Source: Actinomycetota bacterium (lineage in GTDB: Bacteria; Actinomycetota; Actinomycetes; Nanopelagicales; Nanopelagicaceae). From it: DNA of 48,460 bases. The number at the start of each line of letters is the position of its first letter. Position 1 is the stretch's first letter. The notes below the pieces were generated by a model. That model did no database searches. It was not told where the DNA came from and was given only the letters and a program-made list of their open reading frames with translations. Made by a program: the position numbers and the translations under genes. Location of the stretch: contig WLJX01000009.1 of NCBI GenBank assembly GCA_009701575.1, forward strand, positions 1 to 48,460, written 5' to 3'. Below are positions 8,302 to 16,621 of this stretch, in pieces.

Positions 8302-9896
8302 ATGATGAGTCGCTCTTAAAATCTTCAACCGTTATGGCCGTTGGCACAATTGTTTCTCGGATTACAGGATTGATTCGCGGATTGCTCCTTGTTGCTGTGC
8401 TTGGCACAACTTTACTTGGTGACACTTTCAATGTTGCAAACACTATGCCTAATATTCTTTATAACTTAATTATTGGTGGCGCGCTAACAGCAGTCTTTGT
8501 GCCGCAGATTGTTAGATCAACAAACGACTCAGATGGTGGAAGTGCCTTCATCTCTCGTTTGGTTACTGTAACTTGTGTGTTTTTAGGAAGCTTTGTAATC
8601 ATTTCGATTTTGCTCGCCCCGGTATTAGTTCGGATATTTGCAACAAGTTATATCGGCCGCCCCGAGTTTGATGTAACTACTGAATTTATGCGTTACTGCC
8701 TGCCTCAAATCTTTTTCATGGGCCTCTTCACATTACTTGGGCAGGTCGCAAATGCTAAGGGCAAATTTGGACCGATGATGTGGGCCCCAGTCTTAAATAA
8801 CCTAATTGCTATTGGAGTTTTTGGTTGGTTTCTTAAGTATTCAACCCAACCTACAGTTGAAACAATTCCAACTTCTGAAATTATTTGGATTGGCTTGGGC
8901 AGTACAGCTGGATATGTTGTACAAGCGTTAATTTTAATTCCAGTGATTTCAAAGACTAATATCAAGATTCGTCCGCGCTTTGATTGGCGTGATTCGGAAT
9001 TACGCAAATCACTTCACTTAGCGACATGGACGCTGCTTTTTGCAGCAATTTCGCAGGTGAGTTACTTGGTAACAGTAAATCTCTCAACTGGCGCTGCAGT
9101 TAGAGCGCTAAAAGCTGGGATAGAAACCGGTGTTGGGTTTACGCCATTTAGTAATGCGCTCTTAATTTATATGCTGCCTCATTCAATAATCACCATCTCT
9201 GTAGTAACTGCATTACTGCCAACACTTTCCAAATTTGCACAGGAGAAAAAGCCACAATTAATTCATGACCAACTTGTAAAGGCAATGCGCATTGTTGGTC
9301 TAGTTACAGTGCCAAGCGCGGTTGCATTTCTACTATTTGGGCCCCTTATGACCGAGGCCCTCTTCTTTGGAATTTCCCGTGCCGATTCAAATTATTTGGG
9401 ATACACACTTTCCGCTCTTGCTCTTGGGTTGGCACCGATGAGTGTTAACTTGATTGCACTTCGCGGGCTGAATGCATTTGAGAATGTGAAATTACAGGTT
9501 TTAAGCAATGCAATTATGAATGTTATTGGGATTCTCTTTGCAGTTATCCTCGCATTTATCTTGCCGCCAGAATGGGTAACCGTTGGGCTTGCCGGATCTC
9601 TTGCGATTAGTTATTACTTTGGAACTGGGGGCACAGTTCGATTACTCCGTCGATACGAAATCCACATTTCAATCTCTGAAGTTATTGGGTTCTATGCCAA
9701 GCTAACTGGGTTAGCGCTTGTGATTGCACTTCCTGTTTGGCTCATTCGAGATTCAATCCCGGGTGGGAATACTGTTAGGTTAATTATCGTTCTATTTGTA
9801 TCGGCCTTTGGTTATCTGGCTCTCTGCAAGATAGCCCGTGTTAGTGAAATTACTAGCGCCATTGAAGTTTTTACCAACCGTAAAAAGATAGGGTAG
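8298..9896 (+). CDS. murJ: Lipid II flippase MurJ
   Basis: The 532-residue MOP-superfamily membrane protein moves lipid II across the membrane for peptidoglycan synthesis. About 14 hydrophobic segments are visible. Typical elements are the N-terminal GTIVSRITGLIRGLLLVAVLG, the NxLPNI-like NVANTMPNILYNLIIGGAL and PHSIITISVVTALLPTLSKF in the middle. Mycobacterial MurJ (Rv3910) carries a long C-terminal pseudokinase and extracellular domain; this protein ends right after the membrane domain. It lies 4 bases upstream of trxB. Confidence 0.93.
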   Translation: MNDESLLKSSTVMAVGTIVSRITGLIRGLLLVAVLGTTLLGDTFNVANTMPNILYNLIIGGALTAVFVPQIVRSTNDSDGGSAFISRLVTVTCVFLGSFVIISILLAPVLVRIFATSYIGRPEFDVTTEFMRYCLPQIFFMGLFTLLGQVANAKGKFGPMMWAPVLNNLIAIGVFGWFLKYSTQPTVETIPTSEIIWIGLGSTAGYVVQALILIPVISKTNIKIRPRFDWRDSELRKSLHLATWTLLFAAISQVSYLVTVNLSTGAAVRALKAGIETGVGFTPFSNALLIYMLPHSIITISVVTALLPTLSKFAQEKKPQLIHDQLVKAMRIVGLVTVPSAVAFLLFGPLMTEALFFGISRADSNYLGYTLSALALGLAPMSVNLIALRGLNAFENVKLQVLSNAIMNVIGILFAVILAFILPPEWVTVGLAGSLAISYYFGTGGTVRLLRRYEIHISISEVIGFYAKLTGLALVIALPVWLIRDSIPGGNTVRLIIVLFVSAFGYLALCKIARVSEITSAIEVFTNRKKIG

Positions 9897-9900
9897 CCAG

Positions 9901-10830
9901 ATGAGCGAAATACTTGATGTAGTAATTGTCGGTTCGGGTCCAGCTGGATATACCGCCGCAATTTATGCCGCTCGCGCAGAACTAGCACCCGTGCTTTATG
10001 AAGGTTCCGTTACTGCTGGCGGAGCACTTATGAATACCACTGAGGTTGAAAATTTTCCGGGGTTTCCTGATGGCGTGATGGGTCCAGATCTTATGGATTC
10101 ACTCCGTAAGCAATGTGAAAGATTTGGAACAAAGATCTTTACTGATGACATCGTATCTATGGACTTAAGTGGCGAGGTAAAAGTCCTAACTGATGGCTCT
10201 GGAAATACTTTAAAGAGTAAATCAGTAATTCTTGCAACTGGTTCTGCTTATAAAGAAATTGGTTTAACAAATGAGAAGCGCTTATCTGGACGAGGAGTTT
10301 CTTGGTGCGCAACTTGTGATGGTTTCTTCTTTAGAGAGAAAGTGATTGCTGTAGTTGGTGGTGGCGATTCCGCGATGGAAGAAGCTACTTTCCTGACAAG
10401 GTTTGCCAGTAAGGTTTATGTAATTCATCGTCGCGATTCACTACGAGCTTCAAAGATTATGGTCGAGCGCGCTATGGCCAATCCTAAAATTGAATTTATT
10501 TGGAATACTGAAGTGATCGATGTTCTTGGTGCCGAAAAAGTTTCTGGGTTAAAGCTTCGCAATTTACTTACAAACGAAGAGAGCGAGCGAGATTTCGATG
10601 GTCTCTTTGTCGCAATTGGGCATGTGCCTAGAAGTGAGTTACTAGTCGGCCAAATAGATTTGGATAGCGAAGGTTATGTGAAGGTAGATGGCCGCTCTAC
10701 GCGAACAAATCAGAAGGGTGTCTTTGCTTGTGGTGATCTAGTTGACCATACCTATCGTCAAGCAATCACCGCTGCTGGTTCTGGTTGCCAAGCCGCGCTA
10801 GATACTGAGCGTTTCTTAGCTGGCCATTAA
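9901..10830 (+). CDS. trxB: Thioredoxin reductase
   Basis: The 309-residue flavoenzyme transfers electrons from NADPH via FAD to thioredoxin in the cytoplasm. Visible are the N-terminal FAD motif GSGPAGYTAAIYAARA, the redox pair WCATCDG (Cys136 and Cys139), the NADPH motif GGGDSAMEEATFL and the C-terminal FAD motif GVFACGDLVDH. Length and motif order are standard. It pairs with trxA 50 bases downstream. In Mycobacterium a sigM gene stands between murJ and trxB; here the genes are only 4 bases apart. Confidence 0.96.
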   Translation: MSEILDVVIVGSGPAGYTAAIYAARAELAPVLYEGSVTAGGALMNTTEVENFPGFPDGVMGPDLMDSLRKQCERFGTKIFTDDIVSMDLSGEVKVLTDGSGNTLKSKSVILATGSAYKEIGLTNEKRLSGRGVSWCATCDGFFFREKVIAVVGGGDSAMEEATFLTRFASKVYVIHRRDSLRASKIMVERAMANPKIEFIWNTEVIDVLGAEKVSGLKLRNLLTNEESERDFDGLFVAIGHVPRSELLVGQIDLDSEGYVKVDGRSTRTNQKGVFACGDLVDHTYRQAITAAGSGCQAALDTERFLAGH

Positions 10831-10880
10831 TTACAATTATCCAACCGCCAAGAAATATAAGAGAGTAAGAAGAGGAAAAA

Positions 10881-11204
10881 ATGAGCGCAGCACAGCCAGT
10901 AACAGCCGCAACTTTCGATGAAGTAGTTTTAAAGAGTTCAATTCCAGTACTAGTGGATTTTTGGGCTGAATGGTGTGGCCCTTGTCGCGCAGTAGGACCA
11001 ATACTTGATCAAATCTCAGAAGAATATGCCGGGAAAATTAAGGTTGTTAAGTTAAACACTGATGAAGAATCTGCCATTGCAATCAAATACGGAATCGTCT
11101 CAATTCCAACGCTTAATGTTTATGTAAATGGTGAAGTCGTTAAAACTGTAGTTGGCGCGAAACCAAAACCAGCACTGCTCAAAGAACTCGCTGCGTTTAT
11201 CTAA
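10881..11204 (+). CDS. trxA: Thioredoxin
   Basis: The 107-residue protein is the general cytoplasmic disulfide reductant. It carries the canonical active site WAEWCGPC with Cys32 and Cys35, the cis-proline stretch GIVSIPTLNVY and the terminal PKPALLKEL helix. A purine-rich ribosome binding site, GAAGAGG, precedes the ATG. The partner reductase is directly upstream. It is followed after 4 bases by cwlM, as in Rv3914-Rv3915. Confidence 0.96.
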   Translation: MSAAQPVTAATFDEVVLKSSIPVLVDFWAEWCGPCRAVGPILDQISEEYAGKIKVVKLNTDEESAIAIKYGIVSIPTLNVYVNGEVVKTVVGAKPKPALLKELAAFI

Positions 11205-11208
11205 ATCG

Positions 11209-12300
11209 ATGTCTCCATCTGGTGAGGAGACCAATGTAATTTCGTTGGTCACAAATACGCTAACCAGACTTGGGTTTTTAAAAACCGCATCTACAAATTT
11301 TGGTGCGGTTGAAGAAGATGGTCTACGCGCATTCCAACAAGAGCGTGGCTTAATAGTTTCTGGGGAAATTGATGGTCCAACAATTCGTGCAATTGACGAA
11401 GCGCGTTGGAAACTTGGTGACCGAATCTTGTCATTCAACCCCGGAAAACCACTTCGCGGTGATGATGTTGCGGCGCTGCAATCTCGTTTAGTTGAGATGG
11501 GTTTTGATTGTGGTCGTGTTGATGCAATCTTTGGTTCTCGCACTGATGGCGCTGTAAAAGAATTTCAAAAGTCTGTCGGTGTTAAGGTGGATGGAGTTTG
11601 TGGTCCCGCAACAATTATGTCTTTAATGAGGTTATTAAAAACAGTTTCGGGTGGTGCGCCAACTCAATTACGCGACAATGCAAATCGTGCAGTGCGTGGA
11701 CCAGCGCTTGCAAATAAAATAATTGTTTTAGATCCAAGCTCGTTGCCGGAAGATAGCGAAATAACTTTTGATATCGCACAACGCTTAGAGGGCCGTTTGA
11801 TTGCCCTTGGTGTAACGGTTTTCATCTCTCGAAGTAGCGTTAAAGATCCCAGTGAAAATGAACGGATTAAATTAGCAAATGATTCTGGCGCAGATTTAGT
11901 AATTTCGTTTCACACCGATAATTACAAGAATGATCTGGCACATGGTTTAACTACTTATTATTATGGAAATGATCTACATGGCGTGCATTCAGTTGTCGGC
12001 GAGAGATTTGCCGCTCTCGTTCAACGTGAAATTACCGCTCGTACTGATTTATTGAATTGTCGAACCCACGCAAAATCCTGGGATTTACTGCGTCTAACTA
12101 AAGCCCCAACGGTACGAATTGATTTGGGATATTTATCGAATCCTGGCGATGTTAAGCGCCTCTCTGATGTTGCCTTCCGTGAAACCGTGGTCGAATCGAT
12201 AATGGTTGCGATTCAACGGCTCTACCTATCAGCTGAAAATGATGCGAAGACTGGAACCTTGAAAATCTCAGACTTACGCAAGGCTGGAATCCGTAAGTAA
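11209..12300 (+). CDS. cwlM: CwlM-like amidase-fold protein with degenerate zinc site
   Basis: The 363-residue protein has two peptidoglycan-binding domains (about 10-65 and 82-140) and an N-acetylmuramoyl-L-alanine amidase fold (about 171-345). In active Amidase_3 enzymes the first zinc ligand lies in a DxGHGG motif; here the strand reads IIVLDPSSLPEDSE, so that histidine is missing. The second glutamate (184) and second histidine (235, in VISFHTDNY) remain, but the catalytic glutamate of the E-LGFLSN motif is Asp305. There is no signal peptide. Mycobacterial CwlM is a cytoplasmic, non-hydrolytic activator of MurA; the same role is inferred. I choose the ATG at 11209 because the frame upstream lies inside trxA. 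Confidence 0.87.
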   Translation: MSPSGEETNVISLVTNTLTRLGFLKTASTNFGAVEEDGLRAFQQERGLIVSGEIDGPTIRAIDEARWKLGDRILSFNPGKPLRGDDVAALQSRLVEMGFDCGRVDAIFGSRTDGAVKEFQKSVGVKVDGVCGPATIMSLMRLLKTVSGGAPTQLRDNANRAVRGPALANKIIVLDPSSLPEDSEITFDIAQRLEGRLIALGVTVFISRSSVKDPSENERIKLANDSGADLVISFHTDNYKNDLAHGLTTYYYGNDLHGVHSVVGERFAALVQREITARTDLLNCRTHAKSWDLLRLTKAPTVRIDLGYLSNPGDVKRLSDVAFRETVVESIMVAIQRLYLSAENDAKTGTLKISDLRKAGIRK

Positions 12301-12345
12301 TAAATAGGAATCCATTCGTCTTGCTTAATGTGGCAAGATTGGACA

Positions 12346-13599
12346 ATGAGCAACGACATTACGCGCATCCACACTGGTGAGGTTCAGAACTTAACTGATC
12401 GCTTCGCCCATCGCGCGGCCATGATGAAACCAAGTGAGATTCGTTCGCTCTTCGCTGTTGCATCTCGTCCCGACATTGTTTCCCTTGCAGGTGGAATGCC
12501 TAATCTTTCAGCATTTCCAATGGAGATGATGGCAAGTGTTGTTGAGAAGTTAATTCGCGATAATGGTCAAGAGGCTCTGCAATATGGCAGTGGTCAAGGA
12601 CATCCAAAACTCCGTGAACAAATTTGTGACGTAATGGCTTTAGAAGGCATCCGTGCTCACCCTGATGATGTAATTGTCACAACTGGTTCCCAACAAGCAC
12701 TTGATTTAATCTCTCGAATCTTTATCGATCCAGGCGATGTGGTTTTAGTTGAAGCACCTTCTTATGTTGGAGCGCTTGGAACTTTCCACCAATATGAAGC
12801 CAAAGTTGTGCACGTCGCGATGGATGACAATGGTCTGATCCCAATTGCGCTTCGTGAAGCGATAACTGCTACGCGCGCATCTGGCCGCAAGATTAAGTTC
12901 TTGTATTTAATTCCGAATTACCAAAATCCCGCAGGAGTTCTTCTGACCGCAGAACGCAGAACAGAAATTTTAGAAATTTGTCGTGATGAATCTATTTTTG
13001 TAATTGAAGATAATCCCTATGGATTGTTAGGTTTTGAACGCCCGTCGCCTAATGCAATGCGCGCAGAAGACTCTGAGAATGTTTTATATCTTGGCACTTT
13101 CTCAAAGACAATTGCCCCGGGCTTCCGTATTGGTTGGGCCCTTGTTCCACAAGCGTTAAAAGAGAAGCTAGTTATCGCAAGTGAATCTTCAATTCTCTGT
13201 CCTTCAAATTTCACGCAACTTGCAATCTCTAATTACTTATCTGACCAACCCTGGCGCGATCAAATTGCTTCCTTCACTCAGCTTTATAAAGTTCGCCGTG
13301 ATGCAATGCTGGAAACTCTTGAAGCTACATTCCCCGCAGGTGCTACTTGGACCAAACCAGGTGGTGGATTCTATGTTTGGGTAACACTTCCTCCAGAGAT
13401 TGATACCAAGGCGTTAATGCCAAAAGCCATTGTTTCTAAGGTTGCATATGTTCCTGGAACTGCGTTTTATGCCGACGGATTTGGCAGCTGGTCTCTGCGA
13501 CTTTCCTATTGCTTCCCAAGTCCGGAACGAATCCGCGAAGGGGTTAAATCCCTTGCTGGCGTCATTAAGACTGAAATGGAATTACGCGGTTTAAATTAA
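12346..13599 (+). CDS. PLP-dependent class I/II aminotransferase
   Basis: This is a fold-type I aminotransferase of 417 residues, similar to 2-aminoadipate (LysN) or MocR-type catalytic domains but without a GntR DNA-binding part. Visible are the SLAGGMPNLSAFP start, the cofactor-binding TTGSQQALDLI, IPNYQNPAG with EDNPYGLLGFE, and the Schiff-base lysine Lys254 in FSKTIAPGFRIGW. An ATG at 12328 is also possible, but the in-frame ATG at 12346 gives the usual start. The 3' end overlaps convergent parB by 9 bases. The amino donor cannot be told from the sequence. Confidence 0.85.
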   Translation: MSNDITRIHTGEVQNLTDRFAHRAAMMKPSEIRSLFAVASRPDIVSLAGGMPNLSAFPMEMMASVVEKLIRDNGQEALQYGSGQGHPKLREQICDVMALEGIRAHPDDVIVTTGSQQALDLISRIFIDPGDVVLVEAPSYVGALGTFHQYEAKVVHVAMDDNGLIPIALREAITATRASGRKIKFLYLIPNYQNPAGVLLTAERRTEILEICRDESIFVIEDNPYGLLGFERPSPNAMRAEDSENVLYLGTFSKTIAPGFRIGWALVPQALKEKLVIASESSILCPSNFTQLAISNYLSDQPWRDQIASFTQLYKVRRDAMLETLEATFPAGATWTKPGGGFYVWVTLPPEIDTKALMPKAIVSKVAYVPGTAFYADGFGSWSLRLSYCFPSPERIREGVKSLAGVIKTEMELRGLN

Positions 13600-14463
13600 T
13601 TTATTTATTCGCTCTAAATCTTCTAGCGTCGCAAATTCAATTGTAATTTTTCCTTTTTGTTTTCCTAGCTCCACGGTTACTCGAGTATCTAAACGATCAG
13701 ACATTCCATCCGCTAACTCTTTTAACCGAGGTGAACGCAACTTTCCGGCCTTTGGTCTTGCTGGCTTTGATGAACCTTGGTGGGTAGCGACAATCTCTTC
13801 AGTTGCACGAACACTTAAGCCTTCAGAAACAATGCGCCCTGCAAGTTTTTCTATTTCGCTTTCATCGTTAAGAGTTAAAAGTGCGCGCGCGTGTCCCGCA
13901 GATAAAATTCCAGCAGCAACTCGGCGTTGAACACTTGCTGGCAAATTTAATAGACGAAGTGTGTTTGTAATTGCTGGTCTTGATTTTCCAACTTTGATTG
14001 CCAATTCGTCATGGGTGTAACCAAAATCGTTTAACAAATTCTGATATGCCGATCCCTCTTCTAATGGATTCAATTGGCTGCGGTGAATATTTTCAAGAAG
14101 TGCTTCCCGAAGTAATTCATTATCGGCGGTCTGTCGAATAATTACTGGAATAGTTTTTAAACCCGCTAATTTTGAGGCGCGCAATCTGCGTTCGCCCATA
14201 ATTAATTCGTACTTACCGTTTCCAATATCTCTTACAACCGGTGGTTGTAGAACTCCTACTTCTTTAATCGATGCAGCTAATTCATTTAGCGCATCAGTAT
14301 CAAAGATGGTTCTAGGTTGTTTTTGATTTGGAATAATTGCATTTATATCTACTTCACCTTGATCTGCAATAGTTACACCAGTGTTTGTAATAAGCGGTGC
14401 ACTTAGTGATGTCGGTATAAGTGAATCTAATCCGCGACCAAGTCCACCTTTGCGAGTACTCAT
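13591..14463 (-). CDS. parB: Chromosome partitioning protein ParB
   Basis: The 290-residue ParB CTPase binds parS and spreads along DNA to load the partition complex. Visible are the N-terminal QPRTIFDTDALNELAASI, the CTP-binding GERRLRASKLAGLK and ENIHRSQLNPLEEGSAY motifs, a helix-turn-helix around VGKSRPAITNTLRLLNLP, and the C-terminal dimer region. It overlaps parA by 4 bases. parS sites lie 0.9 and 1.5 kb upstream, inside the starts of parA and rsmG. Confidence 0.96.
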   Translation of the reverse strand: MSTRKGGLGRGLDSLIPTSLSAPLITNTGVTIADQGEVDINAIIPNQKQPRTIFDTDALNELAASIKEVGVLQPPVVRDIGNGKYELIMGERRLRASKLAGLKTIPVIIRQTADNELLREALLENIHRSQLNPLEEGSAYQNLLNDFGYTHDELAIKVGKSRPAITNTLRLLNLPASVQRRVAAGILSAGHARALLTLNDESEIEKLAGRIVSEGLSVRATEEIVATHQGSSKPARPKAGKLRSPRLKELADGMSDRLDTRVTVELGKQKGKITIEFATLEDLERINKLI

Positions 14464-15365
14464 GCTGTGTGTGCTCCATTATTTAGTTGGTTGATAACGT
14501 CACCAGAGCCACGTCGAGCAATCTCTCGCGCTACTGTCATGTAAGCAATTGCGCCTGGAGAAGATGCGTCATATGTCATAACTGTTTGATTAAATGATGG
14601 CGCTTCAGATATACGGACCGCTCTTGGTATTGGCACATCGATTAATTCGTTTGGAAAATGTTGGCGAACGCTGTTGGCAACATCATTTGCTAATCGGGTT
14701 CTGGAATCAAACATAGTTAAAACGATTGTTGAGATCCGAACTCTTTGATTTAACATTTGTTGAACTTGTTGCAGGGTTTTTAACAAAAGTGTTAAGCCCT
14801 CGAGTGAATAATATTCGCACTGAATCGGAACCATTACCTCTTCGGCTGCGGTTAAAGCATTAACAGTTAAAAGGCCGAGGCTTGGTGGACAATCAATAAT
14901 CACATAATCAAGGCGAGCACCACTTGCTTCGCGCTCTGTTAAGAAATTTTCTAACGCTAGCTTCAACCTTGATTCTCTAGAAACAAAACCGACCATGTTT
15001 ATTTCAGCGCCCGCTAATTCGACATCTGCTGGTGCGCATTCAAGGTGTGGAAAGCCAGCAACCTTTGTAACTACTTTAGAAAGTGGGAGGTCTTTAACTA
15101 ATACTTCATACATCCCGGGAAGCTCTTCACGATCAATTCCAAGCGCAGTACACGCATTTCCTTGTGGGTCTAGATCAATTACAAGGACCTTTAATCCACC
15201 CATGGCCAGGGCCGCAGCGATATTTACCGCTGTGGTTGTCTTGCCCACCCCGCCTTTTTGGTTCGCCACAGTGAAAACCCGGGTTTTTAGGGGTGTCGGC
15301 ATCGGCTCTTTTAGCCGCCTGATACCAACCACTTTGGTTTTGGATGTTTCACGTGAATCATTCAC
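14460..15365 (-). CDS. parA: Chromosome partitioning ATPase ParA
   Basis: The 301-residue ParA/Soj ATPase moves ParB-bound origins over the nucleoid. The deviant Walker A ANQKGGVGKTTTAVN lies at about residues 33-47, followed by DLDPQGNACTALG and Walker B DYVIIDCPPSLGLLTVNAL. A hydrophilic lead of about 28 residues precedes the P-loop. Codons 2-7 carry a parS-like sequence. It is 8 bases downstream of rsmG and overlaps parB by 4 bases. Confidence 0.96.
   Translation of the reverse strand: MNDSRETSKTKVVGIRRLKEPMPTPLKTRVFTVANQKGGVGKTTTAVNIAAALAMGGLKVLVIDLDPQGNACTALGIDREELPGMYEVLVKDLPLSKVVTKVAGFPHLECAPADVELAGAEINMVGFVSRESRLKLALENFLTEREASGARLDYVIIDCPPSLGLLTVNALTAAEEVMVPIQCEYYSLEGLTLLLKTLQQVQQMLNQRVRISTIVLTMFDSRTRLANDVANSVRQHFPNELIDVPIPRAVRISEAPSFNQTVMTYDASSPGAIAYMTVAREIARRGSGDVINQLNNGAHTA
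15345..15360. other. parS-like site in parA codons 2-7
   Basis: TGTTTCACGTGAATCA differs from the parS consensus TGTTTCACGTGAAACA at one base. It overlaps the first codons of parA (residues NDSRET). A further TTCACGTGA core follows at 15361-15369, just before the parA start, so two CACGTG cores lie 13 bases apart. Confidence 0.75.
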
Positions 15366-15373
15366 GTGAGTAT

Positions 15374-15994
15374 CTAACCAGCCTTTTTGAGTTCAATAAC
15401 TCGCGCAATCGGCAACTCGCCTAAAGTGATTTCGTGGATCTCGGAATGAGCCACCTTTTTAAAGATTTTAGGTACCTCGAGCTTTGCCGCCTCAAGTTCA
15501 GCCACAGCGCCTTCACCCTTCATTGCCAAAAGCGAGCCGCCGCCCATAACTAGGTGCCAAGAAACTGTGGCCAACTTAGGAAGTGGGGCCACTGCCCTAG
15601 CGGTTACATAGTTAAATCCGCCCTTGAAGGACTCCGCCCTGCCTCTTTTTACCGATACTTCAATCCCAAGCTCGCTAACTACCTCTTCGAGAAAGTCGAT
15701 GCGGCGCTGGAGGGGCTCCAAAAGGGTAACTTTTACATCGGGCCGGGCCAGCGCGATCACAATTCCAGGCAGGCCAGCGCCTGATCCAATATCTAGAATC
15801 GAGGCTCCTTCTGAAAGCAGGGTTGTGATGGGAATGCAGTTAGCAATATGGCGATCCCAGATGCGGTCTCCCTCTTTTGGGCCGACCAACCCCCGGTCAA
15901 TTCCCCAAGTTGCCAAGATTTCGGCAAATCGGGCTACCTCCTCTTGGCGCTCGCCAAAATAGGTGGGAATCAAGGTTTCACGTGAAACGCTCAC
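15374..15994 (-). CDS. rsmG: 16S rRNA (guanine527-N7)-methyltransferase
   Basis: The 206-residue SAM-dependent enzyme methylates G527 of 16S rRNA. The SAM motif DIGSGAGLPGIVIAL is at about residues 67-81, followed by VTLLEPLQRRIDFLEEV and NYVTARAVAPLPKLA. The start MSVSRET is encoded by a parS site. The gene is in the standard origin order between jag and parA. Loss of this enzyme gives low-level streptomycin resistance in other bacteria; here it looks intact. Confidence 0.95.
   Translation of the reverse strand: MSVSRETLIPTYFGERQEEVARFAEILATWGIDRGLVGPKEGDRIWDRHIANCIPITTLLSEGASILDIGSGAGLPGIVIALARPDVKVTLLEPLQRRIDFLEEVVSELGIEVSVKRGRAESFKGGFNYVTARAVAPLPKLATVSWHLVMGGGSLLAMKGEGAVAELEAAKLEVPKIFKKVAHSEIHEITLGELPIARVIELKKAG
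15974..15989. other. parS site in rsmG codons 2-7
   Basis: The 14-base core GTTTCACGTGAAAC (15975-15988) is a perfect palindrome and matches the parS consensus fully; only the two outer bases differ. It lies in the first codons of rsmG (SVSRET), about 4.3 kb from the likely origin. It is the strongest parS site seen in the window. Confidence 0.9.
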
Positions 15995-16017
15995 AGGAGT
16001 GCCTTAATTATTCTTGA

Positions 16018-16548
16018 TTATTCAGGAAGAACTACAACACAGCGATTTGGGTCTTCGCCCTCGGATTCGCTAGTTAGGCCGATCTCTTGGATGGTGTCGT
16101 GGACGACTTTGCGCTCGAAGGCATTCATAGGGCGCAGCTTCACAGATTCGCCAGTTGATTTAACTTGATCGGCTATCTCGTGGGCTAGCTTTGCTAGCTC
16201 CTCTTTCTTCTCGCTTCGGAAATTATCAATGTCAAGCATTAATCGAGAGCGCTCTCCGGTTGAGGTTTGAACGGCAAGTCGGGTTAGCTCTTGAATCGCA
16301 TCTAAGACTTCGCCGCGATCGCCAACGAGGTGGCCAAGTGCGCCGCCCGCGATTGCCAGTGAGGCGCGGTCATTTTCAACGTCGATATCAATATCGCCAT
16401 CTAGATCTGTTATATCTAGAAGAGCTTCGAGATAATCCGCCGCTACATCGCCCTCTTCTTCAAGGCGAGCAACCAGGGACTTCTTCTCCGTTTTTGAGGC
16501 TTTTGGTGCCTCTTCGCTCTCTTCAATCTGTTCTACTACTTCGCTCAT
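16018..16548 (-). CDS. jag: Jag/KhpB RNA-binding protein (KH and R3H domains)
   Basis: The 176-residue protein has an acidic N terminus (about residues 1-20), a KH domain with the GxxG loop as GDRG (about 87-90) and a C-terminal R3H domain with NAFERKVVHDTIQEIG, which contains the RxxxH pair. KhpB/Jag proteins bind RNA together with KhpA and affect cell division and elongation. The ribosome binding site AAGGAGAG precedes the ATG. The gene follows yidC as in most Gram-positive genomes. Confidence 0.92.
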   Translation of the reverse strand: MSEVVEQIEESEEAPKASKTEKKSLVARLEEEGDVAADYLEALLDITDLDGDIDIDVENDRASLAIAGGALGHLVGDRGEVLDAIQELTRLAVQTSTGERSRLMLDIDNFRSEKKEELAKLAHEIADQVKSTGESVKLRPMNAFERKVVHDTIQEIGLTSESEGEDPNRCVVVLPE

Positions 16549-16582
16549 TTATCTCTCCTTATGTTGGTGAAAGTTTGGTTTT

Positions 16583-16615
16583 ACTGATAAATCCGATATG
16601 ACTGATAAATCCGAT
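16583..16615. repeat. 15-base direct repeat in the yidC-jag gap
   Basis: ACTGATAAATCCGAT occurs at 16583-16597 and again at 16601-16615, an exact 15-base repeat with an 18-base period. The second copy is part of a 15-base inverted repeat at 16605-16619 (arms ATAAATC and GATTTAT). It lies in the 73-base gap between the yidC stop and jag. It may form a small stem or an mRNA processing site; function unknown. Confidence 0.8.
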
Positions 16616-16621
16616 TTATTA

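Noticed and set aside
11152..11208. N-terminal extension of CwlM into trxA
   Set aside because: The in-frame sequence overlaps the trxA coding end and is not like a signal peptide; the ATG at 11209 just after the trxA stop is a natural start.
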